From Pseudomonadota bacterium (lineage in GTDB: Bacteria > Desulfobacterota > Desulfobacteria > Desulfobacterales > Desulfolunaceae): a stretch of 40,222 nucleotides of DNA. This document shows positions 1 to 9,423 of this stretch, piece by piece. The position numbers were made by a program, and so were the translations under genes. Below the pieces are notes generated by a model, which was given only the letters and a program-made list of their open reading frames with translations, did no database searches and was not told the origin of the DNA. Where the stretch lies: the NCBI GenBank assembly GCA_018818835.1, contig JAHIRD010000041.1, positions 1 through 40,222 on the forward strand, in the 5' to 3' direction. Positions within the stretch are counted from its first letter, which is position 1, and each line of letters starts with the position of its first letter.

Positions 1-3000
1 CCCAACTTAAGGATTCTGTCCTATGAACTTTACACCAACAGTTTTGAACTGCCCACAGCCGAGCCCATTGCCGATGTTGTGCCCGAGCAGTACGACCTCA
101 GTTTGAATCTGGAGGTCGAGTCCATGGCCAAGGATACCACCTTGCCCGTGGACATCACCTTTGATCTGGTCATCGGAGGAACCACCTATCCCATGACCTT
201 TTCTGAGCCCAATGAATACAACCTGCTCAGGAAAAAGGCCAAACAGACCTATGAAGTCACATGCCGGCCCGAGGACCGGGATGGATATCCAGTAGGCGAC
301 CGCTGTGCCTCCTTGTACCGCCAGCAACAAACCGGAAAAACCTACAGTCTGCTCATGAACAAAGATGCCTATGATGCACTGAAAACCCGGACAACGGATA
401 CTGCGTGTTCGCTGGTCGTGACCATGGACCCGGCCCTGACCATCGAGGAGTATAACGATAATCTGGCGGACAATACCGTGACACTTCCGGTGATGTTTCT
501 GGCACCGGAAGCACCCTCAAGCAAATCAAAAATGATCGATCAACCCGGATCATCAGAAGTGAACCTGTTTAATCTGCGCGGTGGAAACAGTTACGGGAAT
601 AGTGATTTCGGAATCGATTATACAATAGGGCCCAAGATGGATTACCGGAAAGTCACTCTGGACGGGTATGAAGCGCCTTATGCCGTGAAATTTGATGGTA
701 CGGGTGTTGTCAATGCAAACGTGTTCGGCCTTTCAGTCACCCCCCTAAATGCAGGACCGGAATTTGATTTTGACTTCAGCACCGGAGGCCTGGAACAATC
801 CTATTTCAAATGCGGCTTATATGTCTTCGGATACAGCATCTGGGCCGTTGAGGCCACCATGCCGGACGATTTCGTGGCAAAGGGAAGTGTCTCCCTGTGG
901 AACACCCAGGACGATGACGGGAATGAAAAGTACGTCAAACGCGCGGAAAAGAAAAAGTCCAAGACATTTATTGTCGGTGTGGTCCCGATCACTGTGGAGG
1001 GCGGTGTGGTCGGCGAAATCGGCCTTCGTGGGGATCTCAGTTTTGAAACAGGAAACAAGCTGACCCTGGCTGCCGGCCCCTTTGTCAGTCTCACCGGAAT
1101 GGTGGAAGGCGGGGTCGGTGTTCCCGGATTCTCCGTGGGTGCCGGGGTGGAACTGTTGCTCATCGACCTGTCATTGGCCTTCAGTCCCAGTCTCATGCTC
1201 AAACCCGAGGTCCCCATCGGCATCTTCGAACTCAAGGTACCCATCATATTGACCACCCTTGACGGACGTGCCTATCTGTTTGCCCGGGCCTTTTTCTGGG
1301 AATACGACTACACCATCATTGAATGGGAAGGATACACCTATGAAATAAATCTCTTTCCCTTGTTCTACAAAGGATTCGGCGCCACGGACTTGTATAATGT
1401 CAGTTATTACACCACAACCCAATTTGGCGGCCCATCAATTGCCGGGGGCCGGGAAGGGCTTCTGTCCCATGATTGGGGGACAGGAGGTCCTGCGGAGCTA
1501 AACGGACAGGTGGATAATTTTTCAGCCGTCTTTGAAGGGTACTTTGAATTCTCCGGCACGGATAATTACATTTGGGGTGATACGGGCTCAAGCTATGGCA
1601 GTGATTACACCTTCTATGTCATCGGTGACGATCATCTAACCATCAAAATGGACGATAAGGCCATCCGGTCTCAGGCTTTCTACGGAGAGACTCATTTTGT
1701 GGAGACCATTCCTGCTGGTTTTCATAAACTTACCGTGAACTACGTCGAGTGGGAGAATTTGGCAAAGCTCCAGCTTTATTGGACATCCGCCAATCAGTTC
1801 GCCACGTTCTACTATAACAATACGGACTTTTCAGGTGACCCTGTCCTGTTTGAAACAACAAATACCATCGATATGAGCTGGGGGGATCAAAGCCCAAAAC
1901 CCGGCGTGGTGAACTCAGATTATTTCAGCGTTCGGTACCAAGGCGATTTTACATTCCCCGAGTCAACCGATTACCTGTTCAATGCCTATGGGGATGACCT
2001 TGTCAGAATTTACGTGGACGGCGAACTGATCCTGAGCGGAGACTATTCGGCGCCTGTAAACGCGACAAAATATCTGACCGAAGGGATCCACAATGTGAAA
2101 GTTGAGCATGTCGAGACTTACGGTGGGGCGGGTCTCCGGGTGTCCTGGGCTCCGAAGAATACCTTTGTGGGAGCCTATTACAACGAACGCACCTGCAAGA
2201 GCAGGGCTATCAAAGTTCGAAACGATGGCGATTATCTCAAGGCCGATCCCGGATTGTGGGAGCACCATTTCCTGGCCGACTTCGGTTATGACAGACCCTC
2301 CTCCGAGGTGAACTATGACAACTTTGCCGCCAAATGGGAGGGGGCCTTCTACTTTGACGGAGGAGACTATGACTTTGTCATGACACGGGATGATGAGATT
2401 TCCGTGTGGGTGGATGATAAACTGATCGGGTCCTATGGAACAAGCAAGCGGGCCGACCTTGTCACTTCACCGATCACTCCGGGATGGCATATCGTTCGTA
2501 TTCAGTATGTCGAGTATACCGGAAATGCCGTGGCTTCTGTGAAATGGGGAAAAAAGCAAAAAGATATCGTGACGGAATTTTACGGAACCGATTTTGATGA
2601 ATTCGACAATCTGATCCCCAGAGCCATCAACAGGCGCAGCGACATGGAACAAGACTGGGGTAATGATGCCCCCACAACCGATGAATGGGCACTGGACAGC
2701 AATAATTTCACCATCATCTGGGAAGGTGATTTTGATTTTGAGGCAGCGCCCTACCTGTTTGAAGTGGGTGGTGACGACAACGCCCAATTGTATGTTGATC
2801 ATGTCCCCATCGTAAAAACCACCTGGAAGGACTGGAAGGCCTTTACCACTGAATCACTCGCCATGAACCAGGGCACGCATCATATCAAGGCTGTGATCAA
2901 GGAAGGTGGCGGCAGTGCTTTGGGGCAGGTCAGATGGGGACAAATGACACCGAATACATTATACGGATTGAAATACGATAGTGCCTATACCCAATCCAGC

Positions 3001-3348
3001 GCCTCATTTCAAACCTTTGCACTTGACTTTGATTATAACTTTGGCAACGGACCTGCGTTGGGAGTCACAGACAATTTCATGATTGAATGGGTCGGCGTGT
3101 TCACGCTCACTGAGGATGGGTCCTATTATTTCGATGGCGTTGCGGATGATAAAATCGAGCTGTTGGTTGATAATGTGGTTTTGCAGACGTACATTACTCC
3201 TGGCTGGAACTACACAACCTTTATCGATAACGTTCTCTTCCGTGAGTTAACCCTATTAAAGCTTAAAAAAGGGACGCACTCCATTAAGATTCGTTACTGG
3301 GAATACACCGGTAATTCAATGGTGTCCTTTCAGATGCATAAACGATAG
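1..3348 (+). CDS. Large PA14-repeat protein, 5' end missing
   Basis: The frame is open from the first base to a TAG at 3346-3348, so the start lies outside the window and at least 1,115 residues are present. The GTG at 79 is only an internal start candidate. The C-terminal 60% contains five tandem PA14-like domains, at about 1380-1785, 1795-2150, 2160-2550, 2560-2940 and 2950-3345. Each opens with an aromatic-rich strand and a W-G-x-x-P-type turn, then an NF-x-x-x-W/F-EG strand, and carries one acidic pair followed by a V/M-D motif (GDDHLTIKMDD, GDDLVRIYVDG, RDDEISVWVDD, GDDNAQLYVDH, ADDKIELLVDN). In known PA14 domains such Asp-Asp pairs bind calcium next to a carbohydrate. The segment before the repeats is glycine-rich and beta-like, and I do not recognise it. 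The likely role is a secreted or surface adhesin or carbohydrate-binding protein; the ligand is unknown. A signal peptide cannot be judged. Confidence 0.85.
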   Translation, partial: PNLRILSYELYTNSFELPTAEPIADVVPEQYDLSLNLEVESMAKDTTLPVDITFDLVIGGTTYPMTFSEPNEYNLLRKKAKQTYEVTCRPEDRDGYPVGDRCASLYRQQQTGKTYSLLMNKDAYDALKTRTTDTACSLVVTMDPALTIEEYNDNLADNTVTLPVMFLAPEAPSSKSKMIDQPGSSEVNLFNLRGGNSYGNSDFGIDYTIGPKMDYRKVTLDGYEAPYAVKFDGTGVVNANVFGLSVTPLNAGPEFDFDFSTGGLEQSYFKCGLYVFGYSIWAVEATMPDDFVAKGSVSLWNTQDDDGNEKYVKRAEKKKSKTFIVGVVPITVEGGVVGEIGLRGDLSFETGNKLTLAAGPFVSLTGMVEGGVGVPGFSVGAGVELLLIDLSLAFSPSLMLKPEVPIGIFELKVPIILTTLDGRAYLFARAFFWEYDYTIIEWEGYTYEINLFPLFYKGFGATDLYNVSYYTTTQFGGPSIAGGREGLLSHDWGTGGPAELNGQVDNFSAVFEGYFEFSGTDNYIWGDTGSSYGSDYTFYVIGDDHLTIKMDDKAIRSQAFYGETHFVETIPAGFHKLTVNYVEWENLAKLQLYWTSANQFATFYYNNTDFSGDPVLFETTNTIDMSWGDQSPKPGVVNSDYFSVRYQGDFTFPESTDYLFNAYGDDLVRIYVDGELILSGDYSAPVNATKYLTEGIHNVKVEHVETYGGAGLRVSWAPKNTFVGAYYNERTCKSRAIKVRNDGDYLKADPGLWEHHFLADFGYDRPSSEVNYDNFAAKWEGAFYFDGGDYDFVMTRDDEISVWVDDKLIGSYGTSKRADLVTSPITPGWHIVRIQYVEYTGNAVASVKWGKKQKDIVTEFYGTDFDEFDNLIPRAINRRSDMEQDWGNDAPTTDEWALDSNNFTIIWEGDFDFEAAPYLFEVGGDDNAQLYVDHVPIVKTTWKDWKAFTTESLAMNQGTHHIKAVIKEGGGSALGQVRWGQMTPNTLYGLKYDSAYTQSSASFQTFALDFDYNFGNGPALGVTDNFMIEWVGVFTLTEDGSYYFDGVADDKIELLVDNVVLQTYITPGWNYTTFIDNVLFRELTLLKLKKGTHSIKIRYWEYTGNSMVSFQMHKR

Positions 3349-3362
3349 CCCGTGTTCACATT

Positions 3363-3389
3363 CCCAGGGCAATCCTGTGTTGCCCTGGG
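3363..3389. other. Perfect 10-bp hairpin after the PA14 gene
   Basis: CCCAGGGCAA (3363-3372) and TTGCCCTGGG (3380-3389) are perfect inverted copies around a 7-nt loop, 15 bases after the stop codon of the PA14 gene. No T-run follows on the plus strand (AAAAAC follows instead), so it is not a textbook intrinsic terminator. It may still protect the 3' end of the mRNA. Confidence 0.6.
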
Positions 3390-3772
3390 AAAAACACCTT
3401 AGACAGCTGTTCGTGGCATCGGAAGGTCATTGGATTATATTGGGGATGGCTTTGATAACCGTGACACGAACGGCAGATTAAATGAGAGAAATACGTCTTG
3501 GATAAGAAAAGATGACCTGACCATGTTAACGGTGATTATGGCCAGGTATCCAGCGTTTTTGTAAAAATTTTGATTATTTTCCCGTTTAAAAGGCTTTGGG
3601 TAGAAATCATAAACAAGATAAAAAACAGTGTCCATTGGAATAGGGTAACAATTTATATACTACCTAATTTATTTAATATTCCATATAATTTATTTGCCTG
3701 CGCCTGTATTTGAAAATAACTGAAAGAATTATTTTACCAGTGTATTATTTGATACAATATCCAATAATATCC
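3390..3772. other. AT-rich gene-free stretch
   Basis: I see no convincing gene here. A 66-codon open frame on the minus strand (3435-3635) has no ribosome site and no recognisable protein character. From about 3640 the DNA becomes very AT-rich, leading into the promoter at 3773-3800. Confidence 0.5.
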
Positions 3773-3800
3773 TTGAAGATCCTGGGATATGCCCTATAAT
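3773..3800 (+). promoter_or_regulatory. Sigma70-type promoter for the 53-aa gene
   Basis: TTGAAG (3773-3778) and a perfect TATAAT (3795-3800) are separated by 16 bases. Transcription would start near 3807, giving a leader of about 94 nt before the ATG at 3901. Confidence 0.6.
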
Positions 3801-3900
3801 AAAGTTAAATAAACAATTTTACTCCTAAAGTTTTTAACTATAGCGCCGATCTAATGAGTAAGTTACCGGATTGTTATAATCACTCGAAAGGAGGCTTGGG

Positions 3901-4062
3901 ATGAAATACGGTGAAATCAAATGGAAGGTAGAAAAAGTCGTTTTTCAGATTCATGGGGGGGTAATTACCCGAAAATCCGAAGTTGATGAAGGCCGGACAC
4001 TCATAAAAAAAGTCTCCGAACAAACTGACTGCACAGAACATTCAGAAGCTTCTGCCTGTTAG
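3901..4062 (+). CDS. Orphan 53-residue protein
   Basis: ATG at 3901, TAG at 4060-4062. AAAGGAGG lies 8-9 bases before the ATG, one of the strongest ribosome sites in the window. A consensus-like promoter upstream and a good intrinsic terminator 28 bases downstream make this a complete single-gene unit. The product (starts MKYGEIKWKVEKVVFQ, ends EASAC) is charged, with alternating basic and acidic residues, two cysteines near the C-terminus (one is the last residue), no signal peptide and no membrane segment. I do not recognise the family. It sits between a giant surface protein and a recombinase remnant beside tRNA genes, so it may be a leftover of an integrated element or a small regulator. 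Function unknown. Confidence 0.7.
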   Translation: MKYGEIKWKVEKVVFQIHGGVITRKSEVDEGRTLIKKVSEQTDCTEHSEASAC

Positions 4063-4090
4063 TTTTAGTCATAAAAATAGTATAGTAATA

Positions 4091-4123
4091 AAGGGCTTCT
4101 CCTTAGAGGGAAGCCCTTTTTTT
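4091..4123 (+). terminator. Intrinsic terminator of the 53-aa gene
   Basis: AAGGGCTTC (4091-4099) pairs with GAAGCCCTT (4110-4118) around a 10-nt loop, and the T-run continues to 4123. It is oriented for plus-strand transcripts and lies 28 bases after the stop of the small gene. Confidence 0.85.
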
Positions 4124-4136
4124 ATCGATCCTCACG

Positions 4137-4316
4137 ATGTACACCATTGAAAAGCTTCTGACCCACAAAGATCCGCGTATGGCTCAACGATATGCCCACC
4201 TGAGAGACGAAACCCTATCATACCGGATAAGCATCCTGGCACCCGTTAAGTCAAAACAACAAGAGGGGGTCAATAGAGTTGCAATTCTCAAATTTGTAAC
4301 TGTTCTGTACTACTAA
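4137..4316 (+). pseudogene. Tyrosine recombinase C-terminal remnant
   Basis: The frame from 4137 to the TAA at 4314-4316 begins with YTIEKLLTHKDPRMAQRYAH followed by LRDETL. This is the last block of phage-type tyrosine integrases: the LxHK segment followed by the nucleophilic tyrosine in QRYAHL. Only about 30 residues are recognisable. The Arg and His-x-x-Arg catalytic blocks that should precede it are absent, and a transcription terminator sits immediately upstream. After about 4226 the frame runs on into unrelated sequence. It is therefore a truncated, dead gene. Its position some 350 bases from the 3' end of tRNA-Asp fits an old tRNA-targeted integration event, although which tRNA was the target is an inference. 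Confidence 0.75.
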
Positions 4317-4526
4317 TATCAACCCATTTTTTGCATATTGCATCTTTTCCCGCAGTGACAGCGGCTTCAGTGTATGTTCAGAGTTCTGGATATTCTGATG
4401 TGTTTTCAAGGTGGCGGTACGTTCGACTATGCATAGGCCTTCGGGGCATACGCCAGGAAGAAAAATATCTGCACCTGTGAACCTTGCAAAACATCATACG
4501 TTGTGGGGAATGATTTTTTTAAGCCA
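4317..4526. other. Gene-free stretch between integrase remnant and tRNAs
   Basis: No assured gene. An open frame on the minus strand (4251-4493, about 80 codons) has no usable start codon or ribosome site. Its translation (for example GADIFLPGVCPEGLCIVERT) looks protein-like, so it may be a fragment of a decayed gene, but I cannot name it. Confidence 0.3.
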
Positions 4527-4562
4527 ATAAAAAAGGCCCTTGAATTTCTTCAAGAGCCTTTA
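4527..4562 (-). terminator. Terminator of the tRNA-Val/tRNA-Asp transcript
   Basis: Read on the minus strand, an AAGGCTCTTGAA arm pairs (one G-U or mismatch) with TTCAAGGGCCTT around a 4-nt loop and is followed by TTTTATT. It lies about 10 bases past the 3' end of tRNA-Asp. Confidence 0.8.
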
Positions 4563-4571
4563 TTATCGAGT

Positions 4572-4648
<77 letters not shown>

Positions 4649-4668
4649 TAAACTTTTTTTTGATGGAG

Positions 4669-4744
4669 TGGTGGGCGATGCAGGGCTTGAACCTGCGACT
4701 TCAACCTTGTAAGGGTTGCACTCTCCCAACTGAGTTAATCGCCC
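4669..4744 (-). tRNA. tRNA-Val (TAC)
   Basis: The minus strand begins GGGCGAT, has anticodon TAC in the loop CTTACAA, a GGTTCAAGCCC T-arm and an encoded CCA. It is the first gene of a two-tRNA transcript driven by the promoter at 4790-4818. Confidence 0.95.
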
Positions 4745-4789
4745 GAGTGCTTTGAATTTCGTTTATTTTCGATTTCCAAAACGGATGAA

Positions 4790-4818
4790 TATTTAACAGG
4801 ATAAGACTGACGAGTCAA
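4790..4818 (-). promoter_or_regulatory. Promoter of the tRNA-Val/tRNA-Asp operon
   Basis: On the minus strand TTGACT (4818-4813) and TAAATA (4795-4790) are separated by exactly 17 bases, with the predicted start about 40 bases before tRNA-Val. The -35 box directly abuts the hairpin at 4819-4841 downstream of lon. Confidence 0.7.
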
Positions 4819-4850
4819 GGGAATAATCATCGATTATTCCCTTTTTTTTT
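4819..4850. terminator. Hairpin at the 3' end of lon
   Basis: GGGAATAATC (4819-4828) and GATTATTCCC (4832-4841) form a perfect 10-bp stem with a 3-nt loop. The nine-T run (4842-4850) is on the plus-strand side. For lon, on the minus strand, the hairpin falls 15 bases past the stop but only two T residues follow it. It could end lon mRNA or block plus-strand readthrough. Confidence 0.55.
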
Positions 4851-4856
4851 ACCATT

Positions 4857-7250
4857 CTACGGCTCAATTTCAAAATCTTTGAATAAGGGTTCATTATCTT
4901 TCACAATAAGAGACAATTGGAGAACTTCATCCATGCTTTCCACAAACAGGATTTCCATCTCTTTGGTAATGAAGGCTGGTATTTCAGCAATGTCCTTTTC
5001 ATTATCCTTGGGTGCGATAACACGTTTAATTCCGCCCCGGTGGGCAGCCAGGATTTTTTCTTTCAGACCGCCAATGGGAAGGACTCGTCCTCTCAATGTA
5101 ATTTCACCGGTCATGGCTACCTGCCGGTTAACCGGTCTCTTTGTCAGAGAGGAAACCAGGGCCGTGCACATGGCAATACCGGCTGAAGGTCCGTCTTTGG
5201 GGATGGCTCCTTCAGGAACATGGATGTGGATATCGTTTTCACCGTAAAAATCCTTGTTGATATTCAGACGTTCTGACCGTGACCGAACATAGCTCATGGC
5301 AGCCCGTGCCGATTCTTTCATCACGTCCCCCAGCTTTCCTGTGACAATCAGGTTGCCTTTCCCGGGCATGGGGACCGTTTCGATGCATAACAGCTCTCCA
5401 CCCACCGGCGTCCAGGCAAGACCCGTGACAATGCCAATCTGGTCTTTCTCTTCAAGTTGGGCATAACGAAACCTATCCGGACCGAGATGCTTTTGAATCG
5501 TTTTTGAGGAAATAATGACTTTTCCGTTGTTCTTTTTCTTGACAATCTCAAGGGCGGTCTTCCTGCAGATGGCGGAAATTTCACGTTCAAGGTTCCGGAC
5601 ACCGGCCTCCCGGGTATAATTTCTTATGATCGTATAGATGGAATTCTTGGAAAAAGAGACGTTCTCCATGGATAAACCGTTCATCTTCACCTGTTTGGGG
5701 ACCAGATAATCCTTTGCAATCTGGTATTTTTCAATTTCCGTATAACCTGCAATCCGAATAACCTCCATTCTGTCCTGCAAGGGCAGAGGAATATCGGAAA
5801 GGGTATTGGCTGTGGTGATGAACATGATATCGGACAAATCATAATCCAGATCCAGAAAATGATCGTTGAATTTGTTGTTCTGTTCGGGGTCGAGTACCTC
5901 AAGAAGGGCCGAGGAAGGATCCCCCCTGAAATCCATACTCATCTTGTCAACTTCATCCAGACAGAATACGGGATTGTTCACACCCGCCTTTTTAAGGTTC
6001 TGGATGACTTTTCCCGGAAGGGCTCCCACGTATGTCCGCCTGTGCCCCCGGATTTCCGCTTCGTCCCTGACTCCACCCAGTGAAATGCGGATAAAGCGGC
6101 GACCCGTTGCCCGGGCAACGGATTTGGCCAGGGATGTTTTTCCCACACCAGGCGGCCCTACAAGACAAAGAATGGGGCCTCTGATCTTATTGACGAGACA
6201 TTGAACCGCCAGGTATTCCAATATCCTCTGTTTTGGTTTTTCAAGGCCAAAATGGTCATCGTTGAGGATTTGCTCGGCCCGGTCCAGATCGTTGCTGGTC
6301 TTGCTCCTGTTATACCAGGGAAGGTCAAGAATCCAGTCAATGTAATTTCTGACAACACTGGCTTCAGCGGACATGGGCGACATCATCTTGAGTTTTTTGA
6401 ACTCCTGCCTGATCTTATATGCCGCCTCTTTGGTCAGTTTCTTGGCACCGATCCGTTTATCGAGTTCCTGGAGCTCATCATCAGCAGAGTCATCCGCCCC
6501 CATTTCCCGTTTGATGGCTCGCATCTGTTCATTCAGGTAATAATTTTTCTGGGTCTGCTCAATCTGATCCCGTACCCGTCCCTTGATTTTCTGACCCATG
6601 GAATAAATCTCGCCTTCACGTTTGACAAGTTTAAGAAGAAGGGTCAGGCGTTCCGATGGATCAACCGCTTCAAGGAGCTGTTGCTTTTCTGTCACCTTGA
6701 ATGAAATATGGGAGGAAATCGTATCCGCAAGTTTTGACGGATTGGAAATGGTGGACACTTTGGTGATAATATCTTTGGAAATGCTCTTGTTGATCTTGCT
6801 GTAAGATTCAAAGGCACTTGTCACTGCACGGACCAACGCTTCTAACTCAGGTGTCATCGTGTCATCTTCGATCACGGGCTCCAGCTCAACCCGAAAAAAA
6901 TCTTCATTGCTGATGAATTTAATGATCCGTGCGCGTGCTTTACCTTCCACCAGAGCCTTGACGGTCCCGTCTGGAAGCCTGAGCAATTGAAGAATGGTCC
7001 CCACGGTTCCTGTGGCATTGATGTCTTTTTCCTTAGGGGAATCAACGCCTGCAGCCTTCTGGGTCGCAAGAAAAATAGTTTTATTCTTGTTCATGGCTTC
7101 TGCGAGGGCATTAACAGACTTTGTCCTTCCCACAAATAGGGGAACCACCATATGGGGGAATACGACGATGTCTCTTAGGGGCAGAATGGGAAGAATGATA
7201 CTTGAATCGTCAGAATCATCCGGTTTAAAAATCTTGGGTATATTTATCAT
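4857..7250 (-). CDS. lon: ATP-dependent protease Lon
   Basis: 797 residues, the normal length for LonA. The N-terminal substrate-binding domain (about 20-210, starting LPLRDIVVFPHMVVPLFVGR) is followed by a coiled region, the AAA+ module (Walker A GPPGVGKT at 365-372, Walker B VFCLDEVDK near 428-436) and the serine-lysine protease domain (Ser689 in PKDGPSAG, Lys732 in GGLKEK). The hexamer degrades unfolded and regulatory proteins in the cytosol. It is the last gene of the order tig-clpP-clpX-lon, with 163 bases between clpX and lon, so it may have its own promoter. The ATG at 7250 has no strong ribosome site, but no better start lies nearby and the N-terminus aligns with the family. Intact, with all catalytic residues present. 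Confidence 0.98.
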   Translation of the reverse strand: MINIPKIFKPDDSDDSSIILPILPLRDIVVFPHMVVPLFVGRTKSVNALAEAMNKNKTIFLATQKAAGVDSPKEKDINATGTVGTILQLLRLPDGTVKALVEGKARARIIKFISNEDFFRVELEPVIEDDTMTPELEALVRAVTSAFESYSKINKSISKDIITKVSTISNPSKLADTISSHISFKVTEKQQLLEAVDPSERLTLLLKLVKREGEIYSMGQKIKGRVRDQIEQTQKNYYLNEQMRAIKREMGADDSADDELQELDKRIGAKKLTKEAAYKIRQEFKKLKMMSPMSAEASVVRNYIDWILDLPWYNRSKTSNDLDRAEQILNDDHFGLEKPKQRILEYLAVQCLVNKIRGPILCLVGPPGVGKTSLAKSVARATGRRFIRISLGGVRDEAEIRGHRRTYVGALPGKVIQNLKKAGVNNPVFCLDEVDKMSMDFRGDPSSALLEVLDPEQNNKFNDHFLDLDYDLSDIMFITTANTLSDIPLPLQDRMEVIRIAGYTEIEKYQIAKDYLVPKQVKMNGLSMENVSFSKNSIYTIIRNYTREAGVRNLEREISAICRKTALEIVKKKNNGKVIISSKTIQKHLGPDRFRYAQLEEKDQIGIVTGLAWTPVGGELLCIETVPMPGKGNLIVTGKLGDVMKESARAAMSYVRSRSERLNINKDFYGENDIHIHVPEGAIPKDGPSAGIAMCTALVSSLTKRPVNRQVAMTGEITLRGRVLPIGGLKEKILAAHRGGIKRVIAPKDNEKDIAEIPAFITKEMEILFVESMDEVLQLSLIVKDNEPLFKDFEIEP

Positions 7251-7368
7251 ATCAGCAACTAAATAAGTTAAGGAATGGATGAGTACTTGACATTGGGTTC
7301 GTCACACCATCAAGCACGGGATGAAAACCGTTGATGACAGTTAACACTATTCGAATACTGCATGGTAA

Positions 7369-7400
7369 TAAACCGGAGGACCTTGGGCCTCCCGGTTTAT
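7369..7400. other. Hairpin between clpX and lon
   Basis: AAACCGG-AGG and CCT-CCCGGTTT arms form an imperfect stem of about 11 bp around a loop at 7381-7387, just after the clpX stop on the minus strand. No T-run follows, so it may attenuate or stabilise rather than fully terminate. Confidence 0.45.
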
Positions 7401-7413
7401 TCTACCATGGGTA

Positions 7414-8658
7414 TTAAGCTTGTTTTTTTGAAGAAGCATAAATAAGTAGGGGTTCTTCTTCGTTTAATATAACATCCTCACTGATCACGCATTCTTCCAC
7501 GTTCTCAAGGGAAGGAATATCATACATGATATCCAGCATGGAGTTTTCAAGGATGGCACGAAGGCCCCTGGCCCCTGATTTCCGTTTCACAGCAAGCTTC
7601 GCAACAGCCCGGAGTGCATCCTCAGTCAAGCGCAGCCTGACACCTTCATACTCGAATAATTTCTGAAACTGCTTGGCCAGGGCGTTCTTGGGTTCCGTTA
7701 AAATCCTTACCAGTGATTCTTCGTTCAACTCACCAAGTGTCGCCACAACGGGCAATCTGCCCAGAAATTCGGGAATCAGGCCGTATTTCACCAGATCTTC
7801 GGTCTGAACATGTTTGAGCAGTTCACCCAGGCTTTTCTCGGTCTGTTTCTGGACATTGGCACCGAAGCCCATGGCTTTTTTCCCGGTTCTCCGCTGAACA
7901 ACCTTTTCCAAGCCGTTAAAGGTCCCGCCGCATATGAACAGAATATTGCTGGTGTTCACTTTGACAAAATCCTGCTGGGGATGCTTTCGGCCCCCTTTGG
8001 GAGGTACGCTGGCCGTGGTTCCTTCGATGATTTTCAAAAGAGCCTGTTGAACACCTTCACCTGAGACATCCCGAGTAATGGAGGGATTGTCCGATTTCAT
8101 GGCGATTTTATCGATTTCATCGATATAAACTATGCCGCGTTCAGCTTTTTCCACATCGTAATCGGCATTCTGCAACAGTGACAGAATGATGTTTTCAACA
8201 TCCTCTCCCACATAACCTGCTTCTGTCAAGGTTGTTGCATCAGCAATGGTAAAAGGAACGTCCAGAAAACGTGCCAGGGTCTGGGCCAGCAATGTTTTAC
8301 CACACCCTGTCGGACCAATCAGAAGAATATTACTTTTCTGAATTTCCACATCATCTGTTCGTACCGTTGAATCAAGTCGTTTGTAATGATTCCTCACAGC
8401 AACGGCGAGGATCTTTTTTGCATGATCCTGTTCAATCACGTATTCATCAAGCATTTTCTTAATTTCACGGGGCGTTAAAAGCTTTTCCGGATGCTCAATG
8501 GACCGATTGCTTTCATCATCGATAATTTCTCCGCAAAGCTGAATACATTCATCACAAATATAAACATTAGGCCCGGCTATGAGTTTTTTGACTTCTCTCT
8601 GATTTTTTCCGCAAAATGAGCAGAAAAGTTTATCATTTCCTTCTCCAGGATCTGTCAT
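7414..8658 (-). CDS. clpX: ClpX, ATPase subunit of ClpXP
   Basis: 414 residues from the ATG at 8658. This start has GGAGGAG 5 bases upstream and lies one base beyond the clpP stop; an upstream in-frame start would overlap clpP and add non-homologous residues. The N-terminal zinc-binding domain has Cys13, Cys16, Cys35 and Cys38. The AAA+ module has Walker A GPTGCGKT (115-122) and Walker B IVYIDE (176-181), a GYVG pore loop (148-151) and a GRKH (RKH) pore loop. The ClpP-docking loop is MGF where many homologues have IGF or LGF. ClpX unfolds tagged substrates and feeds them to ClpP, whose gene is directly upstream and translationally close. Confidence 0.98.
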   Translation of the reverse strand: MTDPGEGNDKLFCSFCGKNQREVKKLIAGPNVYICDECIQLCGEIIDDESNRSIEHPEKLLTPREIKKMLDEYVIEQDHAKKILAVAVRNHYKRLDSTVRTDDVEIQKSNILLIGPTGCGKTLLAQTLARFLDVPFTIADATTLTEAGYVGEDVENIILSLLQNADYDVEKAERGIVYIDEIDKIAMKSDNPSITRDVSGEGVQQALLKIIEGTTASVPPKGGRKHPQQDFVKVNTSNILFICGGTFNGLEKVVQRRTGKKAMGFGANVQKQTEKSLGELLKHVQTEDLVKYGLIPEFLGRLPVVATLGELNEESLVRILTEPKNALAKQFQKLFEYEGVRLRLTEDALRAVAKLAVKRKSGARGLRAILENSMLDIMYDIPSLENVEECVISEDVILNEEEPLLIYASSKKQA

Positions 8659-8659
8659 A

Positions 8660-9280
8660 TTACTCCTCCGTTTTCTCCAGAGTTTCCAACTCGCCTCTGT
8701 TTGTAACAACGTGGTCAATCAATCCGTAAGATTTTGCTTCTTCACCGGACATGAAATAATCCCTATCCGTATCTTTTCTAATTTTTTTGATGTCCTGATT
8801 TGTGTGGAAAGCCAACATCTGGTTCAGGGTTTCCTTCATCCGAATGATTTCTTTGGCTTGAATTTCAATATCAGACGCCTGCCCTTGGGCACCACCCAGG
8901 GGCTGGTGAATCATAATTCTTGAATTGGGAAGGGAAAAGCGTTTCCCCTGTGTTCCCGCAGTAAGAAGAAGAGATCCCATGCTTGCTGCCTGTCCTATGC
9001 ACACGGTTGAAATATCAGGTTTGATATAGCGCATGGTGTCATAGATGGCCATTCCCGCCGTCACGGAACCTCCGGGTGAATTGATATAAAAATTGATATC
9101 CTTTTCAGGGTCATCGGATTCAAGAAACAGCAATTGAGCAACAATCAGATTCGCAACATCATCATTCACGGCCGTTCCAAGAAAAATTATTCTGTCTTTC
9201 AGAAGTCGAGAGTAAATATCATAAGAACGCTCACCACGGCTCGTCTGCTCGATCACATATGGCATGGGTATATATGTCAC
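8660..9280 (-). CDS. clpP: ClpP, serine protease subunit of ClpXP
   Basis: 206 residues. The catalytic triad is Ser100 (GQAASMGS), His125 (MIHQP) and Asp174 (TDRDYFMS), each shifted by three relative to mature E. coli ClpP. The start is a GTG at 9280 with AAGGAGG 6-7 bases upstream; the ATG at 9265 (MPYVIEQ) has no such site, so GTG is preferred. The product forms the double heptameric proteolytic chamber in the cytosol. It is followed after one base by clpX and preceded by tig, the classic cluster. Confidence 0.98.
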   Translation of the reverse strand: MTYIPMPYVIEQTSRGERSYDIYSRLLKDRIIFLGTAVNDDVANLIVAQLLFLESDDPEKDINFYINSPGGSVTAGMAIYDTMRYIKPDISTVCIGQAASMGSLLLTAGTQGKRFSLPNSRIMIHQPLGGAQGQASDIEIQAKEIIRMKETLNQMLAFHTNQDIKKIRKDTDRDYFMSGEEAKSYGLIDHVVTNRGELETLEKTEE

Positions 9281-9423
9281 GTTTATCCTCCTTTATGAAC
9301 CCTTGTTGCCTTGCCCAGAATCATTTGGCCAGATTTACCAACGGATCATGTGCAAGGCCAAGAACTTGACCCCAAGAACTTGTTTTATACTAACATAGTC
9401 GAATAAAAAATTTACAGTTTTTT

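Noticed and set aside
3363-3389. Intrinsic terminator of the PA14 gene
   Set aside because: The stem is perfect but no T-run follows on the coding strand, so it is kept only as a hairpin.
3435-3635. 66-codon minus-strand frame
   Set aside because: No ribosome site, no homology features, in AT-rich intergenic DNA.
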